From the NCBI GenBank assembly GCA_900544765.1, contig UQWI01000001.1, forward strand, positions 186,001-250,000: a stretch of DNA of 64,000 nucleotides, given 5' to 3'. The translations under genes and the position numbers were made by a program. This document shows positions 34,078 through 42,603 of this stretch, piece by piece; within the stretch, counting starts at the first letter, position 1; each line of letters begins with the position of its first letter. The notes under the pieces are model-generated. The model had not been told where the DNA came from. It made no database searches and saw only the letters and a program-made list of their open reading frames with translations. This stretch comes from an uncultured Eubacteriales bacterium. GTDB taxonomy: Bacteria > Bacillota > Clostridia > Oscillospirales > Oscillospiraceae.

Positions 34078-35675
34078 TGGGAAACTTCAAAAAGAAGCTG
34101 CGCGATTTTATAAAGGGCAAGCCGCACTCTGAGCGGCGGCTCGGAGACCTGTACATGGATAAGACCGGCCTCTACAAGCACCGCGAATGGCGAGGCATAA
34201 AGGACACCATGTACTACTTCAACCGCATCTGGCTCTACAACTATGGTATGATGGTCTACGACATCATGCGCTACGGCGGGCCCGTACTCTTTGCCAAGGG
34301 CGTGTGGCGCTACCGCTGGATAGGCCAGACCTATCTCACCGTCATGCACTGGTTCGACCGCGGCTTTGAAGGCCTGCGCGGCCCGGCGCTGAGGGCGAGC
34401 GCGTGGCATTACCGCGCGATGACAAATGAGACGATACGCCAGTTCATGCGCATGTTCGCCGCGGACGCGAACCTGCACAAGGGCGAGCACAATGAGCTCT
34501 GGCACAAGACCATGGCCCACGACGAGACCGTCGCGGGAGCCATCTTCTACCCCTGGCGCGACCGCATGGACGACGTGCCGCTGCAGATGGTGCCGTACTT
34601 CGTCACCTGCCACGTCAACTGCCACACTGTGCTCAACTACATAGACGCAGCGCAGAGCATAGGCCTTCCCGGCGATCCCTGCCCCATGTGCCAGGCCGAG
34701 GCCGGGCTCTCCATACTCGACGACATGCCCGACTACTTCCCCTTCCTCATCACGAGCAACGAGGCCTGCGACGGCTCCGTCGGCACGAGCATACTCCAGG
34801 ACTGGTGCTACGACAAGCCTCTCTTCGCCATGCCGCAGCCCATGCAGTTCGACGACCCGCTGGTGCAGGAGCACTGTAAGCGCGAAATCGAGGAGTGCTG
34901 GAAGTTCATCGAGGAACAGACGGGCGAGCCGTTCGACTACGACTGCTTCGTCAAGTATATCGAGCGCTACAACGAGCTCACGCGCTTCGAGCGCGAGAAG
35001 TGGGACGTCGCGGCGAACACGCCCTATTACCCCATAAACGGCGTGGCGCAGGCGCTCTACCGCATCTACTACTCGCAGGACGGCTGGCGTGACATCTGGG
35101 CCATCACCGACAAGAAGGTCAAAAAGATATTGCACCGCTGCGTGGAGAAGAAGATAAACTGCTTCCCGGAGACGCGCCACCGCGTCCTGGCCTGGAGCTG
35201 CGCGCCGCTCTACTTCTCCAACTGGTGCACCTGGGCCTACAACTGCTGGGGCCTGAACGTCGTCATAAACATGGACAGCCTTATGTTCGATATAGACATG
35301 CGCACGGACAGCTACGAGCACCTAATGGAGGACTTCGCGCTCTACAACGAGTGGGCGCCCATGCGCCGCATGGCCGTCGGCGGCCACAAGCACATCTTCG
35401 AGGTTTGGGAGAACATGGAGCGCTTCCACTGCGACATGGTCATGATGTACGACCAGATACAGTGCAAGGGCATGCAGGGCATCGTAGGCATGTTTGAGGA
35501 CGAATTCCGCAAGCGCAATATCCACGCCATCTGGATGCCGCACGCGCTGCCCGACAGCCGCACGGTGAGCCGCATGGAGATACGGCGCATCATCAACGAC
35601 TATATGACCACCGTCATGCACGAGGAGCCGCTTGACCCAACGCTGTTGGAGTTCGACGACTCCATGAGCTGGTAA
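34077..35675 (+). CDS. 2-hydroxyacyl-CoA dehydratase family partner subunit, long form
   Basis: 532 residues; the ATG at 34077 overlaps the previous stop (TGATG) behind GGAGGG. It is a divergent member of the same family. The N-terminal extension of about 110 residues is basic and aromatic (YYFNRIWLYNYGMMVYDI). The central part has paired cysteines (FVTCHVNCHTVLNY, DPCPMCQAEAG). The C-terminal part (WSCAPLYFSNWCTW, GIVGMFEDEFRKRNIHAIWM) parallels the D-component fold. With the preceding gene it probably forms a heterodimer. The length and extra cysteines differ from ordinary alpha subunits, so the substrate may be unusual. Confidence 0.7.
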   Translation: MGNFKKKLRDFIKGKPHSERRLGDLYMDKTGLYKHREWRGIKDTMYYFNRIWLYNYGMMVYDIMRYGGPVLFAKGVWRYRWIGQTYLTVMHWFDRGFEGLRGPALRASAWHYRAMTNETIRQFMRMFAADANLHKGEHNELWHKTMAHDETVAGAIFYPWRDRMDDVPLQMVPYFVTCHVNCHTVLNYIDAAQSIGLPGDPCPMCQAEAGLSILDDMPDYFPFLITSNEACDGSVGTSILQDWCYDKPLFAMPQPMQFDDPLVQEHCKREIEECWKFIEEQTGEPFDYDCFVKYIERYNELTRFEREKWDVAANTPYYPINGVAQALYRIYYSQDGWRDIWAITDKKVKKILHRCVEKKINCFPETRHRVLAWSCAPLYFSNWCTWAYNCWGLNVVINMDSLMFDIDMRTDSYEHLMEDFALYNEWAPMRRMAVGGHKHIFEVWENMERFHCDMVMMYDQIQCKGMQGIVGMFEDEFRKRNIHAIWMPHALPDSRTVSRMEIRRIINDYMTTVMHEEPLDPTLLEFDDSMSW

Positions 35676-35685
35676 GGAGGACGCC

Positions 35686-35910
35686 ATGAAGAAAGCCAAA
35701 AAGCTGCTGCTCGCCGCTGCGGGGGGCCTGACCGCTCTCTATGCCGGACTGTTCGCCGTTTTCTACTTTGACCTGGACGGCAAACTGCTCTTCTACGTCG
35801 TGGAGCCCTTCCTCAAGAAGCACTATGACAACATGCCGCGCCGGGACGTCATGGGACTCAAATACGACGTTGACAAATACCCCAAGTACGAGTACGATGT
35901 CAATAAGTAA
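35686..35910 (+). CDS. Small single-pass membrane protein
   Basis: 74 residues: a basic N-terminus, one hydrophobic helix (about 8-27) and a charged tail with the pattern DVDKYPKYEYDVNK. It starts 10 bases after the dehydratase subunit behind AAGGAGG, so it is part of the operon. I do not recognise the family. It may anchor or assist the dehydratase-like complex at the membrane (inference). Confidence 0.65.
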   Translation: MKKAKKLLLAAAGGLTALYAGLFAVFYFDLDGKLLFYVVEPFLKKHYDNMPRRDVMGLKYDVDKYPKYEYDVNK

Positions 35911-35940
35911 GCGGGTTTCCGCGTCGAGGAGGACATGAGT

Positions 35941-36273
35941 ATGAAACTGGGCATCATCCGCTGTATGCAGACCGAGGACTACTGCCCCGGCACCACGGAT
36001 TTCAAGATGGTACGCGAGCACAAGGGCGCTTTCGAAGGCGTGGACGGCGAAATAGAGCTTGTCGGCTTCACAAACTGCGGCGGATGTCCCGGGAAACGCG
36101 CGCCTCTGCGCGCCAGAGAGCTGGTACGGCGCGGGGCTGACACGATAGCCTTTGCCAGCTGCATCAAGAAGGGCACGCCCATCGGCTATGCCTGCCCCTT
36201 TGCCGCAAAAATGCGCGCCATAGTCGCCGATAAGGTAGGCGAGGACGTAGAAATCCTGGACTGGACTCACTGA
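35941..36273 (+). CDS. CGGC-domain protein
   Basis: A 110-residue CGGC-type protein (named for NCGGCPGKR, C46-GG-C49), with further conserved cysteines at C8, C15 and in SCIKKG and ACPFAAKM. Family members are small proteins thought to bind metal or act in redox chemistry, often in anaerobes. The start at ATG 35941 is preferred since the GGAGG is too close to the ATG at 35935. It is last in the dehydratase-like operon; it may help mature the Fe-S enzyme (inference). Confidence 0.78.
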   Translation: MKLGIIRCMQTEDYCPGTTDFKMVREHKGAFEGVDGEIELVGFTNCGGCPGKRAPLRARELVRRGADTIAFASCIKKGTPIGYACPFAAKMRAIVADKVGEDVEILDWTH

Positions 36274-36300
36274 CGTTCAGGAAAAGTTTACATGTGTATC

Positions 36301-36373
36301 ATGGCGACTTTTGTTGCCATTGGATGTGGGAGAGAGGTATAATGTCCTCAGGTATCGTGCCTGGGGACATTAT
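36301..36373 (+). promoter_or_regulatory. Promoter with two inverted repeats upstream of the membrane-protein trio
   Basis: TTGCCA (36314-36319), 18-base spacer, TATAAT (36338-36343). An imperfect repeat ATGGCGAC/GTTGCCAT (36301-36320) covers the -35. A near-perfect 14-bp-arm hairpin (36339-36352 with 36360-36373) begins inside the -10 and ends 17 bases before the ATG. They could be operators or a 5'-leader structure. Confidence 0.55.
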
Positions 36374-36390
36374 ATTAGGAGGTATGTGTA

Positions 36391-36699
36391 ATGTTCTGCG
36401 TCTGTCTGTCGGGGGTGATGATAATCCTCGCCGTATTCTCCTTCTCCGCCGAGAAGCGGGTGAATCGGATAATATTCGGCGTGTCGGCGCTCTGTGCCGA
36501 TATCATCCTCGCATGTACCACGCTGCCCATGCTGCTCTCGAATGTCCCGCACGAGGGCTTGAGCATCGTGTACAACCTTGGAATTACGTCCTATCTTTTC
36601 TACCTGGCGATTGCCGTCGCGTGTTCCGTCAGCGTGACGTACAACGCCGTGAAGCTCCGCGCTGAGCGGGCCGGGACAGAGGAGGCGGTAAAGTGTTAG
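36391..36699 (+). CDS. Small membrane protein A of a three-gene family
   Basis: 102 residues with three hydrophobic segments (about 2-17, 25-48, 62-83). It starts behind AGGAGG. Its second half (HEGLSIVYNLG ... AVKLRAERAG) aligns with the first half of the next two proteins (EGVDFYEGFG ... AAKLRCEAEG and EGVDLYEGFG ... RLRARCEASG), so it is a half-length paralogue. No known domain recognised. It overlaps the next gene by 7 bases. Confidence 0.7.
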   Translation: MFCVCLSGVMIILAVFSFSAEKRVNRIIFGVSALCADIILACTTLPMLLSNVPHEGLSIVYNLGITSYLFYLAIAVACSVSVTYNAVKLRAERAGTEEAVKC

Positions 36700-37253
36700 C
36701 GCTGCAATTTCTGCTCATTGTCATGCCCGTCCTCACTGTCGTGACGCTCATCATACGTCGTCCCGGGACACGCAGGAGCGTGGCGCGTGTGTCGCGAGGG
36801 CTCAATCTTGCCGCCGCTGCGATGTTTCTGGGCATAGTTGTCGGAAACGTCCGCACGGAAGGCGTGGATTTTTACGAGGGATTTGGGATTATCGCGGTGG
36901 TTGCTTCCACATTCTTTGCCGCCGTCTGCGCCGCAGCCGAGGCGCATAGCGCGGCAAAGCTGCGCTGTGAGGCCGAGGGAAAGCCCTACGTCCTGAGACA
37001 GCTGCGCGCAGTGCTTGTCACGCTCGCAGTGTTCGTCGTCGTCACGGCACTGGAGCTGCTCATATTGCAAGGCGTCGCCGAGGCCGCATATGCCGCGAGG
37101 CAGCGTCCTGAAGGCGCCAACCTGTACGGCCTGCTCGCCGCCGCAGTGGCTGCGCTGGCGCATGTGCTCGCGGCCGGGGTCATATTTGCCCTCACGCCCG
37201 GCGCTGGAAAACCGCGTGTAAAAGCCTGTGAGGTTAAGGGGGCATGCCCATGA
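36693..37253 (+). CDS. Small membrane protein B of a three-gene family
   Basis: 186 residues, GTG start behind GGAGG inside the end of the preceding gene. About five hydrophobic segments. Motifs shared with protein C: EGVDFYEGFGIIAVV in the loop before the third segment, a basic cytoplasmic stretch (KLRCEAEGKP), and LQGVAEAAY...LYGLLAA in the last third. I cannot assign it to a known family. It overlaps protein C's start by 4 bases, so expression is coupled. Confidence 0.7.
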   Translation: MLALQFLLIVMPVLTVVTLIIRRPGTRRSVARVSRGLNLAAAAMFLGIVVGNVRTEGVDFYEGFGIIAVVASTFFAAVCAAAEAHSAAKLRCEAEGKPYVLRQLRAVLVTLAVFVVVTALELLILQGVAEAAYAARQRPEGANLYGLLAAAVAALAHVLAAGVIFALTPGAGKPRVKACEVKGACP

Positions 37254-37786
37254 TGGCTGAACTTGCACTGTTTATTTCACCGATCTCAGTAATCCTAACG
37301 ATTTGTACGCTTGTGTTCCATCGTAAGAAAGGAACGGTCGGTTTTGCTGCGGCCGCTTTTATATTCAATCTGCTCGGTGCAGCGTTTTTCCTATATCATA
37401 TAGTCAGCCTTGTATGGAACGAAGGGGTTGACCTATATGAGGGCTTCGGCTCTGTCGCCGTAGTCGTCTCCATACTCTTCGCCGTGCTGAACGCTTCCGC
37501 GCTGTCTCACGGCCGCCTCCGCGCGCGCTGCGAGGCCTCCGGAGAGCGCTGCGGCAAGCTGCCGAAGCTGAGGCTCCTGGCCGTCCTTGCCGTGTTTGAG
37601 GCGCTTGGGCTGATAATCATGCAGGAGGTCGCAGAGTTCTCATACAGAATAGACTACCAGCTCGACTATCTCTATGGTCTGCTCGCCGCAGGCGTGATTA
37701 TAGCTATACACCTGGCAGCCGCGCTGTCCGTCTGCTTCTTAATAGGCCGGAAGCCGCTCAAGGGCTTGCAAGCGAATAAGATATAG
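37250..37786 (+). CDS. Small membrane protein C of a three-gene family
   Basis: 178 residues, about five hydrophobic segments. The ATG at 37250 gives proper spacing from AAGGGGG and an ATGA overlap with protein B; an ATG six bases earlier is too close. Paralogue of protein B: EGVDLYEGFGSVAVVV, RLRARCEASGE and MQEVAEFSY...LYGLLAAGV. The three tandem paralogues may form a hetero-oligomer in the membrane. Function unknown. Confidence 0.72.
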   Translation: MMAELALFISPISVILTICTLVFHRKKGTVGFAAAAFIFNLLGAAFFLYHIVSLVWNEGVDLYEGFGSVAVVVSILFAVLNASALSHGRLRARCEASGERCGKLPKLRLLAVLAVFEALGLIIMQEVAEFSYRIDYQLDYLYGLLAAGVIIAIHLAAALSVCFLIGRKPLKGLQANKI

Positions 37787-37790
37787 GGAA

Positions 37791-37818
37791 ACCGCCCGGC
37801 GCATGCCGGGCGGTTTTG
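37791..37818 (+). terminator. Terminator of the membrane-protein trio
   Basis: ACCGCCCGGC (37791-37800), GCAT, GCCGGGCGGT (37805-37814), then TTT. Confidence 0.85.
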
Positions 37819-37825
37819 CCAACAA

Positions 37826-37855
37826 AAAAGAGCCGGGTTAAAACCCGGCTCTTTT
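37826..37855 (-). terminator. Terminator of rpsU (bidirectional)
   Basis: AAAAGAGCCGGGTT (37826-37839) and its complement AACCCGGCTCTTTT (37842-37855), with A/T runs on both sides. It lies 8 bases after the rpsU stop. Confidence 0.9.
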
Positions 37856-37862
37856 GCGTCTT

Positions 37863-38048
37863 TTAGTTGTAACGCCTCTTATTCTTGCGAGCAGCCTCGC
37901 TCTTCTTGCGGCGCTTGACGCTGGGGCTCTGGTAGTACTCCTTCTTGCGGAGGTCAGCCAGCACGCCAGACTTGGCGCAGCTGCGCTTGAAACGCTTGAG
38001 AGCGTTGTCCAGAGACTCGTTTTCCTTGACGTAGATTTCAGAAGACAT
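37863..38048 (-). CDS. rpsU: 30S ribosomal protein S21
   Basis: A 61-residue basic protein with the S21 pattern ([40 protein letters not shown], basic tail KNKRRYN). It binds the 30S platform near the anti-Shine-Dalgarno region and helps initiation. The start is ATG 38046-38048 behind GGAGGGAATACA. It is transcribed alone from a consensus promoter and ended by its own terminator. In many Firmicutes it sits with yqeY; no yqeY is seen next to it here. Confidence 0.97.
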   Translation of the reverse strand: MSSEIYVKENESLDNALKRFKRSCAKSGVLADLRKKEYYQSPSVKRRKKSEAARKNKRRYN

Positions 38049-38129
38049 TGTATTCCCTCCCTCCAAAACGCCTTACGGCGCTGTCGGGGCTTCTAACCCA
38101 TTGCGGGGCGTTGACCCTTTAACATATGC

Positions 38130-38158
38130 ATTATAAGTGTTTGAACGCCAGTTGTCAA
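38130..38158 (-). promoter_or_regulatory. Consensus promoter of rpsU
   Basis: On the minus strand TTGACA (38153-38158), 17-base spacer, TATAAT (38130-38135), both hexamers perfect. It lies just after the leuS stop codon. Confidence 0.9.
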
Positions 38159-38165
38159 GAAAAAC

Positions 38166-40712
38166 TCACTTGACCGGTTTTGCAATGATATTAACGAGCT
38201 TGTTCTTGATAACTATTGTCTTGACGATGCTGCAGCCGTCGGTGAACTTCTTTACCTTCGGCTCGGCCAAGGCCGCCTCTACAGCCACGGAGTCCTCGCA
38301 GTCCATTGGGACGACGACTGTGCCGCGCAGCTTGCCGTTGACCTGTACGGCTATCTCCTTCTCGGAGTCGAGGGTCTTGGAATGCTCGTAGCTGGGCCAC
38401 GGAGAGGTGGAGGCAATTCCCTCGAAGCCCTGAATCTCCCACAGCTCTTCGGCGATGTGCGGGGCAAATGGGCTGAGCAGGGATATGAGGGCCTTGATAT
38501 CGCCGCGGCTGGGTGCGTTCTCGTAGAACTTGTTTACAAGCACCATCATAGCGGAGATGGCCGTGTTGAACTTCATGGCCTCTATGTCCTCGCTGACCTT
38601 CTTGATGCAGCGGTGGACTTCCTTCTCATTGGCGGCGGAGTAGCTCTCGTCGCCGTCTATACGCTTTTCGGCGAGGGTCCAGATGCGGTCGAGGAAGCGC
38701 TTGCAGCCCTTGACGGCGCTGGGGTTCCAGGGAGCGGCCTTCTCGAAGTCGCCGATGAACATGATGTAGAGGCGCAGGGTGTCGGCGCCGTACTCCTTGA
38801 CGACGTTGTCGGGGTTGACGACGTTGCCCAGGCTCTTGCTCATCTTGACGATGGGGTGGTCGGCCATTTCGCCGTACTTCTGCCTGAGATACTCGCGCAC
38901 CTTCTCCTCGCTGCCGTACTCGTCGAGCAGCTTGCCGCGCTCCTCGTCGGACAGGTTGGCGTAGTTGTGCGGGTTCAGGCCGAGTATCATGCCGTGGCTC
39001 GTGCGCTTCGCGTAGGGCTCCTTGGTCGGCACAACGCCGATATCGTAGAGGAACTTGTGCCAGAAGCGGCTGTAGAGCAGGTGGAGCGTGGTGTGCTCCA
39101 TGCCGCCGTTGTACCAGTCCACGGGGCTCCAGTAGTCGAGAGCCTCCTTGCTGGCAAGGGCCTCGCCGTTGTCCGGATCCATGTAGCGCAGGAAATACCA
39201 GCAGGAGCCGGCCCACTGCGGCATCGTATCTGTCTCGCGCTTGGCGCTTCCGCCGCACTTCGGGCAGGTGGTGTTGACCCAGTCGGTCATCTTGGAGAGC
39301 GGGCTCTCGCCGTTGTCGGTGGGCTCATAGCTGTCTACCTCGGGCAGGAGCAGGGGCAGCTCGCTCTCGTCGATGGGCTGCCAGCCGCACTTCTCGCAGT
39401 AGACCAGGGGAATGGGCTCGCCCCAGTAGCGCTGACGAGAAAACACCCAGTCACGCAGCTTGTAGTTGACCTTGCTGCGGCCTATGCCCTTCTCCTCCAG
39501 CCACTTTGTCATGGTCGGGATGGCGGCCTTGACGCTCATACCGTTGAGGAAGCCGGAGTTGACCATGACGGCGTTCTCGTCCTTGCTTATCCACGCCTCT
39601 TTGGTGATGTCGCCGCCCTTGACAACCTCGATTATGGGCAGGTCAAAGGCCTTGGCGAACTCCCAGTCGCGCTGGTCGTGGCCCGGGACAGCCATGATGG
39701 CGCCGGTGCCGTAGCTGGCCAGGACGTAGTCGGAGAGGAAGATGGGGATGGTCTCGCCGTTTACGGGGTTGACCGCGTCGACGCCGAGAGTGCGCACGCC
39801 GGTCTTGTCCTTGTTGAGCTCAGTGCGCTCGAGGTCGGACTTGGCCGCGGCAACGGCCTGGTAGGCCTTGACCTCGTCGGGATTCTGGATGGCGCCGCTG
39901 TCAAGCCACTGCTTTACCAGGGCGTGCTCCGGCGAGAGGACCATGTAGGTCGCGCCGAAGAGCGTGTCGCAGCGGGTGGTAAAGACCTTGATAATGTCGC
40001 CGGTGGTGGCCTTGAAATCGACCTCCGCGCCGGTGGAGCGGCCTATCCAGTTGCGCTGCTGAATCTTGACGCGCTCGATGTAGTCGACGTCGTCCAGGTC
40101 GTCGATGAGCCTCTGGGCGTACTCGGTGATGCGCAGCATCCACTGGCTCTTCTCCTTGCGAATTACGGGGCTGCCGCAGCGCTCACAGACGCCCTCTACA
40201 ACCTCCTCGTTGGCCAGGACGCACTTGCAGCTGGTACACCAGTTGACGGGCATGCTGGCCTTGTAGGCCAGGCCGTGCTTGTACATCTGCAGGAATATCC
40301 ACTGCGTCCACTTGTAGTACTTGGGGTCGGTGGTGTCGACTACGCGGTCCCAGTCGAAGCTGTAGCCGAGCATCTGCAGCTGCTTCGTAAAGCGCTCTAT
40401 GTTGCGCTTCGTGACGTCGTGCGGATGCATGTGGTTGGCTATGGCGTAGTTCTCGGTGGGCAGGCCGAAGGCGTCGAAGCCTATCGGGAAGAGGACGTTC
40501 TCGCCCTCCATGCGGCGCTTGCGCGCCACGATGTCCATCGCGGTGTACGGCCTGGGATGACCGACATGCAGGCCCTCTCCGGAGGGATACGGGAACTCGA
40601 CCAGGGGGAAGAACTTCTTCTTGGTCCTGTCGCCGGTCACGGCCTTGTAGGTCTTGTTCTCAAGCCAGTAATTCTGCCATTTCTTTTCTATACGCGCGAA
40701 ATCGTAGCCCAT
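38166..40712 (-). CDS. leuS: Leucyl-tRNA synthetase
   Basis: An 848-residue class Ia synthetase that charges tRNA-Leu. Visible features: HIGH-type motif in [17 protein letters not shown] (about 45-60), zinc-type cysteines in [15 protein letters not shown] and CERCG, the CP1 editing domain ([20 protein letters not shown]), a second Cys pair (CEKCG, CPKCG), KMSKS in [11 protein letters not shown], and the C-terminal tRNA-binding domain. It is last in the smc-to-leuS transcription unit. The gap before it (82 bases) is too short for a T-box leader. Confidence 0.97.
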   Translation of the reverse strand: MGYDFARIEKKWQNYWLENKTYKAVTGDRTKKKFFPLVEFPYPSGEGLHVGHPRPYTAMDIVARKRRMEGENVLFPIGFDAFGLPTENYAIANHMHPHDVTKRNIERFTKQLQMLGYSFDWDRVVDTTDPKYYKWTQWIFLQMYKHGLAYKASMPVNWCTSCKCVLANEEVVEGVCERCGSPVIRKEKSQWMLRITEYAQRLIDDLDDVDYIERVKIQQRNWIGRSTGAEVDFKATTGDIIKVFTTRCDTLFGATYMVLSPEHALVKQWLDSGAIQNPDEVKAYQAVAAAKSDLERTELNKDKTGVRTLGVDAVNPVNGETIPIFLSDYVLASYGTGAIMAVPGHDQRDWEFAKAFDLPIIEVVKGGDITKEAWISKDENAVMVNSGFLNGMSVKAAIPTMTKWLEEKGIGRSKVNYKLRDWVFSRQRYWGEPIPLVYCEKCGWQPIDESELPLLLPEVDSYEPTDNGESPLSKMTDWVNTTCPKCGGSAKRETDTMPQWAGSCWYFLRYMDPDNGEALASKEALDYWSPVDWYNGGMEHTTLHLLYSRFWHKFLYDIGVVPTKEPYAKRTSHGMILGLNPHNYANLSDEERGKLLDEYGSEEKVREYLRQKYGEMADHPIVKMSKSLGNVVNPDNVVKEYGADTLRLYIMFIGDFEKAAPWNPSAVKGCKRFLDRIWTLAEKRIDGDESYSAANEKEVHRCIKKVSEDIEAMKFNTAISAMMVLVNKFYENAPSRGDIKALISLLSPFAPHIAEELWEIQGFEGIASTSPWPSYEHSKTLDSEKEIAVQVNGKLRGTVVVPMDCEDSVAVEAALAEPKVKKFTDGCSIVKTIVIKNKLVNIIAKPVK

Positions 40713-40794
40713 TTCAATCTGCTTCTCCCTTTAAGTTAAAATTACTTGTCCGACGGCCCCTTTGACCCGAAGCTCCGCTTCAGACCATAGGGCC

Positions 40795-41145
40795 TCACAG
40801 GGATGAGAGGGGCACCTCCTCGGCGTCGCTCCAAAGGTGCTCAAGGTTGTAAAACTCGCGCATCTCCTGCTGGAATATGTGTACTATGACGCAGCCGAAG
40901 TCCAGCAGTATCCAGCCGCCGCCACGGTAGCCCTCACGCCGGAGCGGGGGCTCGCCCTGCTCGCTGAGCACCTTGTCGACCTCGTCGGTCAGGGTCTTTA
41001 CATGCGTAGAGCTGGTTGCGGTGCAGATGACGAAATAGTCCGCCAGCACGGTGACGTCGCTCGTGCGCAGCAAGGTGACGTCCTTGGCCTGCTTGGCGTT
41101 GAGGGCCTTTACGGCCTCCTCAGCTATTTCTCTGGGTGTTAGCAT
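40795..41145 (-). CDS. rsfS: Ribosomal silencing factor RsfS
   Basis: A 116-residue RsfS/YbeB/Iojap protein (DVTLLRTSDVTVLADYFVI, SSTHVKTLTDEV, GWILLDFGCVIVHIFQ, YNLEHLW). It binds ribosomal protein L14 and blocks subunit joining in starvation. It starts behind AAAGGAG. It sits between the LCP gene and leuS, in keeping with the nadD-yqeK-rsfS order of Gram-positive bacteria. Confidence 0.95.
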   Translation of the reverse strand: MLTPREIAEEAVKALNAKQAKDVTLLRTSDVTVLADYFVICTATSSTHVKTLTDEVDKVLSEQGEPPLRREGYRGGGWILLDFGCVIVHIFQQEMREFYNLEHLWSDAEEVPLSSL

Positions 41146-41196
41146 TTGGCAAAACTCCTTTATATGCTGTATGCTCTTTATGACATATGTTGCGCG

Positions 41197-42603
41197 CTAG
41201 AACCTTGTGAAAGACTCCTCGCCACCGGCTATATAGCCCTGGGTCATTCGCCACTCCCCGTCGATATAGGATATCATGTCAATGTTGCTCTCGGTTATCT
41301 CCGTGTCGAAGGGGTTCAGGTATTCGTTGAGCATGACGAGCCATTCGTCTATGAGGGGCATGACGTAGTTGAGGCCGTAAATCATGCCGTCCATGCGGTT
41401 CGGTATGGTCTGGAAAGTTATGTCCTCGCTGCTCAGGCTCATAAATTCCTGGAGCAGGTAGACGATGTTTCCGACGGAGACGTTGGTCTCCATGTTGTCC
41501 ATGACCGCGCTGTAAATCTCGCCTATATTGCCGATGTTGCCGAGCTGCAGCGTCTGGTTTGCCAAGGCCATGAGCAGCTCCTGCTGGAACTCGATGCGCT
41601 CTATGTCGCCGCCCGCGTAGGTGTGCGAGCCGTCGTTGGACATACGGAAGCGCATCGCGTTGACAAAGTTCTCGCCGTTGAGCGTCTGCGGTCCGGCCTT
41701 TATATGGATATAGAGATCCTGGTCGGGCGCGTCCCAGTCCATGTCGAAGGGTATGTCGAAGTACACTCCGCCTATGGCGTCGACTATTTCCGCCGCAGCC
41801 TCGATGTTTATGAAGGCGTAGAGGTCGACTTCGTAGCCCAGGATTCCCGAAACCGTGTCGAGCAGGGCCTTAGCGGCGTCCTCGCCGTTATTCTTGGCCG
41901 CAGCATAGGGCTGGTTTATCTTCTTGATGTTGAGGTTCACGTTCACGAGCATGTCTCGCGGCAGGCTGACGATGTTGAGCTTGTTGTTCACGGTGTCGAA
42001 CATGCCTACGAGGTTTGTGTCGTTGTGATAGCCCACGACGTCTATGCCGGAAATGAGGAAAGTCCAGACCCCGTCCCTGTGAGTGGCGTTGCTCTGCGGC
42101 GCCACAGCGGAGACACCGGTTTCCTCCGGAGCCGGCGTAGAGTAGTCGTTCAGCCCTCCGCCGCCTATGTCCGGGGCCTTTGCCCAGTTTTTGTACCAGG
42201 CAAACGCGCCGATTATAATGACGGCAAGGATTCCGAAGGTGGTGGCCAGGCGGCGCGGCCACTTCGGCCTGGACGCCCTGCGCTCCTCACGGGAAATGAT
42301 GTCGTCCGAGGCGAAGCGCTGCCTGGAGCCGTCACGGGCGGCTTCTCGCGAGGCATAGCGCTGCTGGCGGGCCTTGTAGCGGCGGTCGTATTCGAGGTCG
42401 TCCTCGTAGTCGTAATCGTATCCGTACCCGCCGTAGTCACGGTCATTCCTCTCGGGCTCCGTTCTCCCGGGAGGGTCCTGATAGTCGTCGTAGTTTGAGT
42501 AATCCTGATAGCTGTCGCGGCTTGAATAGTTTTCGGAGTACCTGTCCTCACCTGAGCCGCGGCCGGAAGCACTGTGCTTTCCGTTTCCGCCAAAGAGGTG
42601 CAT
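41197..42603 (-). CDS. LytR-CpsA-Psr (LCP) family cell-wall glycopolymer ligase
   Basis: 468 residues, type II membrane protein. A single TM helix lies at about 119-136 (RRLATTFGILAVIIIGAFAW), followed by an extracellular LCP domain (DGVWTFLISGIDVVGYHNDTNLVGM, SLPRDMLVNV, AFINIEAAAEIVDAIGGVYFDIP, FRMSNDGSHTYAGGDIERIEFQQELL). LCP enzymes attach teichoic acids or capsule to peptidoglycan. The cytoplasmic N-terminus is unusual: 14 Tyr between residues 22 and 83 in an Asp/Arg/Gly-rich, probably disordered stretch. The ATG at 42601-42603 overlaps the nadD stop (TAATG) behind AAAGGA. Confidence 0.92.
   Translation of the reverse strand: MHLFGGNGKHSASGRGSGEDRYSENYSSRDSYQDYSNYDDYQDPPGRTEPERNDRDYGGYGYDYDYEDDLEYDRRYKARQQRYASREAARDGSRQRFASDDIISREERRASRPKWPRRLATTFGILAVIIIGAFAWYKNWAKAPDIGGGGLNDYSTPAPEETGVSAVAPQSNATHRDGVWTFLISGIDVVGYHNDTNLVGMFDTVNNKLNIVSLPRDMLVNVNLNIKKINQPYAAAKNNGEDAAKALLDTVSGILGYEVDLYAFINIEAAAEIVDAIGGVYFDIPFDMDWDAPDQDLYIHIKAGPQTLNGENFVNAMRFRMSNDGSHTYAGGDIERIEFQQELLMALANQTLQLGNIGNIGEIYSAVMDNMETNVSVGNIVYLLQEFMSLSSEDITFQTIPNRMDGMIYGLNYVMPLIDEWLVMLNEYLNPFDTEITESNIDMISYIDGEWRMTQGYIAGGEESFTRF

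Noticed and set aside
33915..35321. Long open frame (468 codons) antisense to the dehydratase-like genes
   Set aside because: Val/Ala/His-rich shadow without ribosome site or domains; the plus-strand genes are tightly coupled and family-matched.
38382..40739. Very long open frame (785 codons) antisense to leuS
   Set aside because: It is a by-product of GC-rich codon use in leuS. The translation is Val/Leu/Gly/Ala-rich with no motif, while leuS is unmistakable.
40713..40794. T-box leader before leuS
   Set aside because: The gap is 82 bases, too short, and contains no T-box sequence or terminator.
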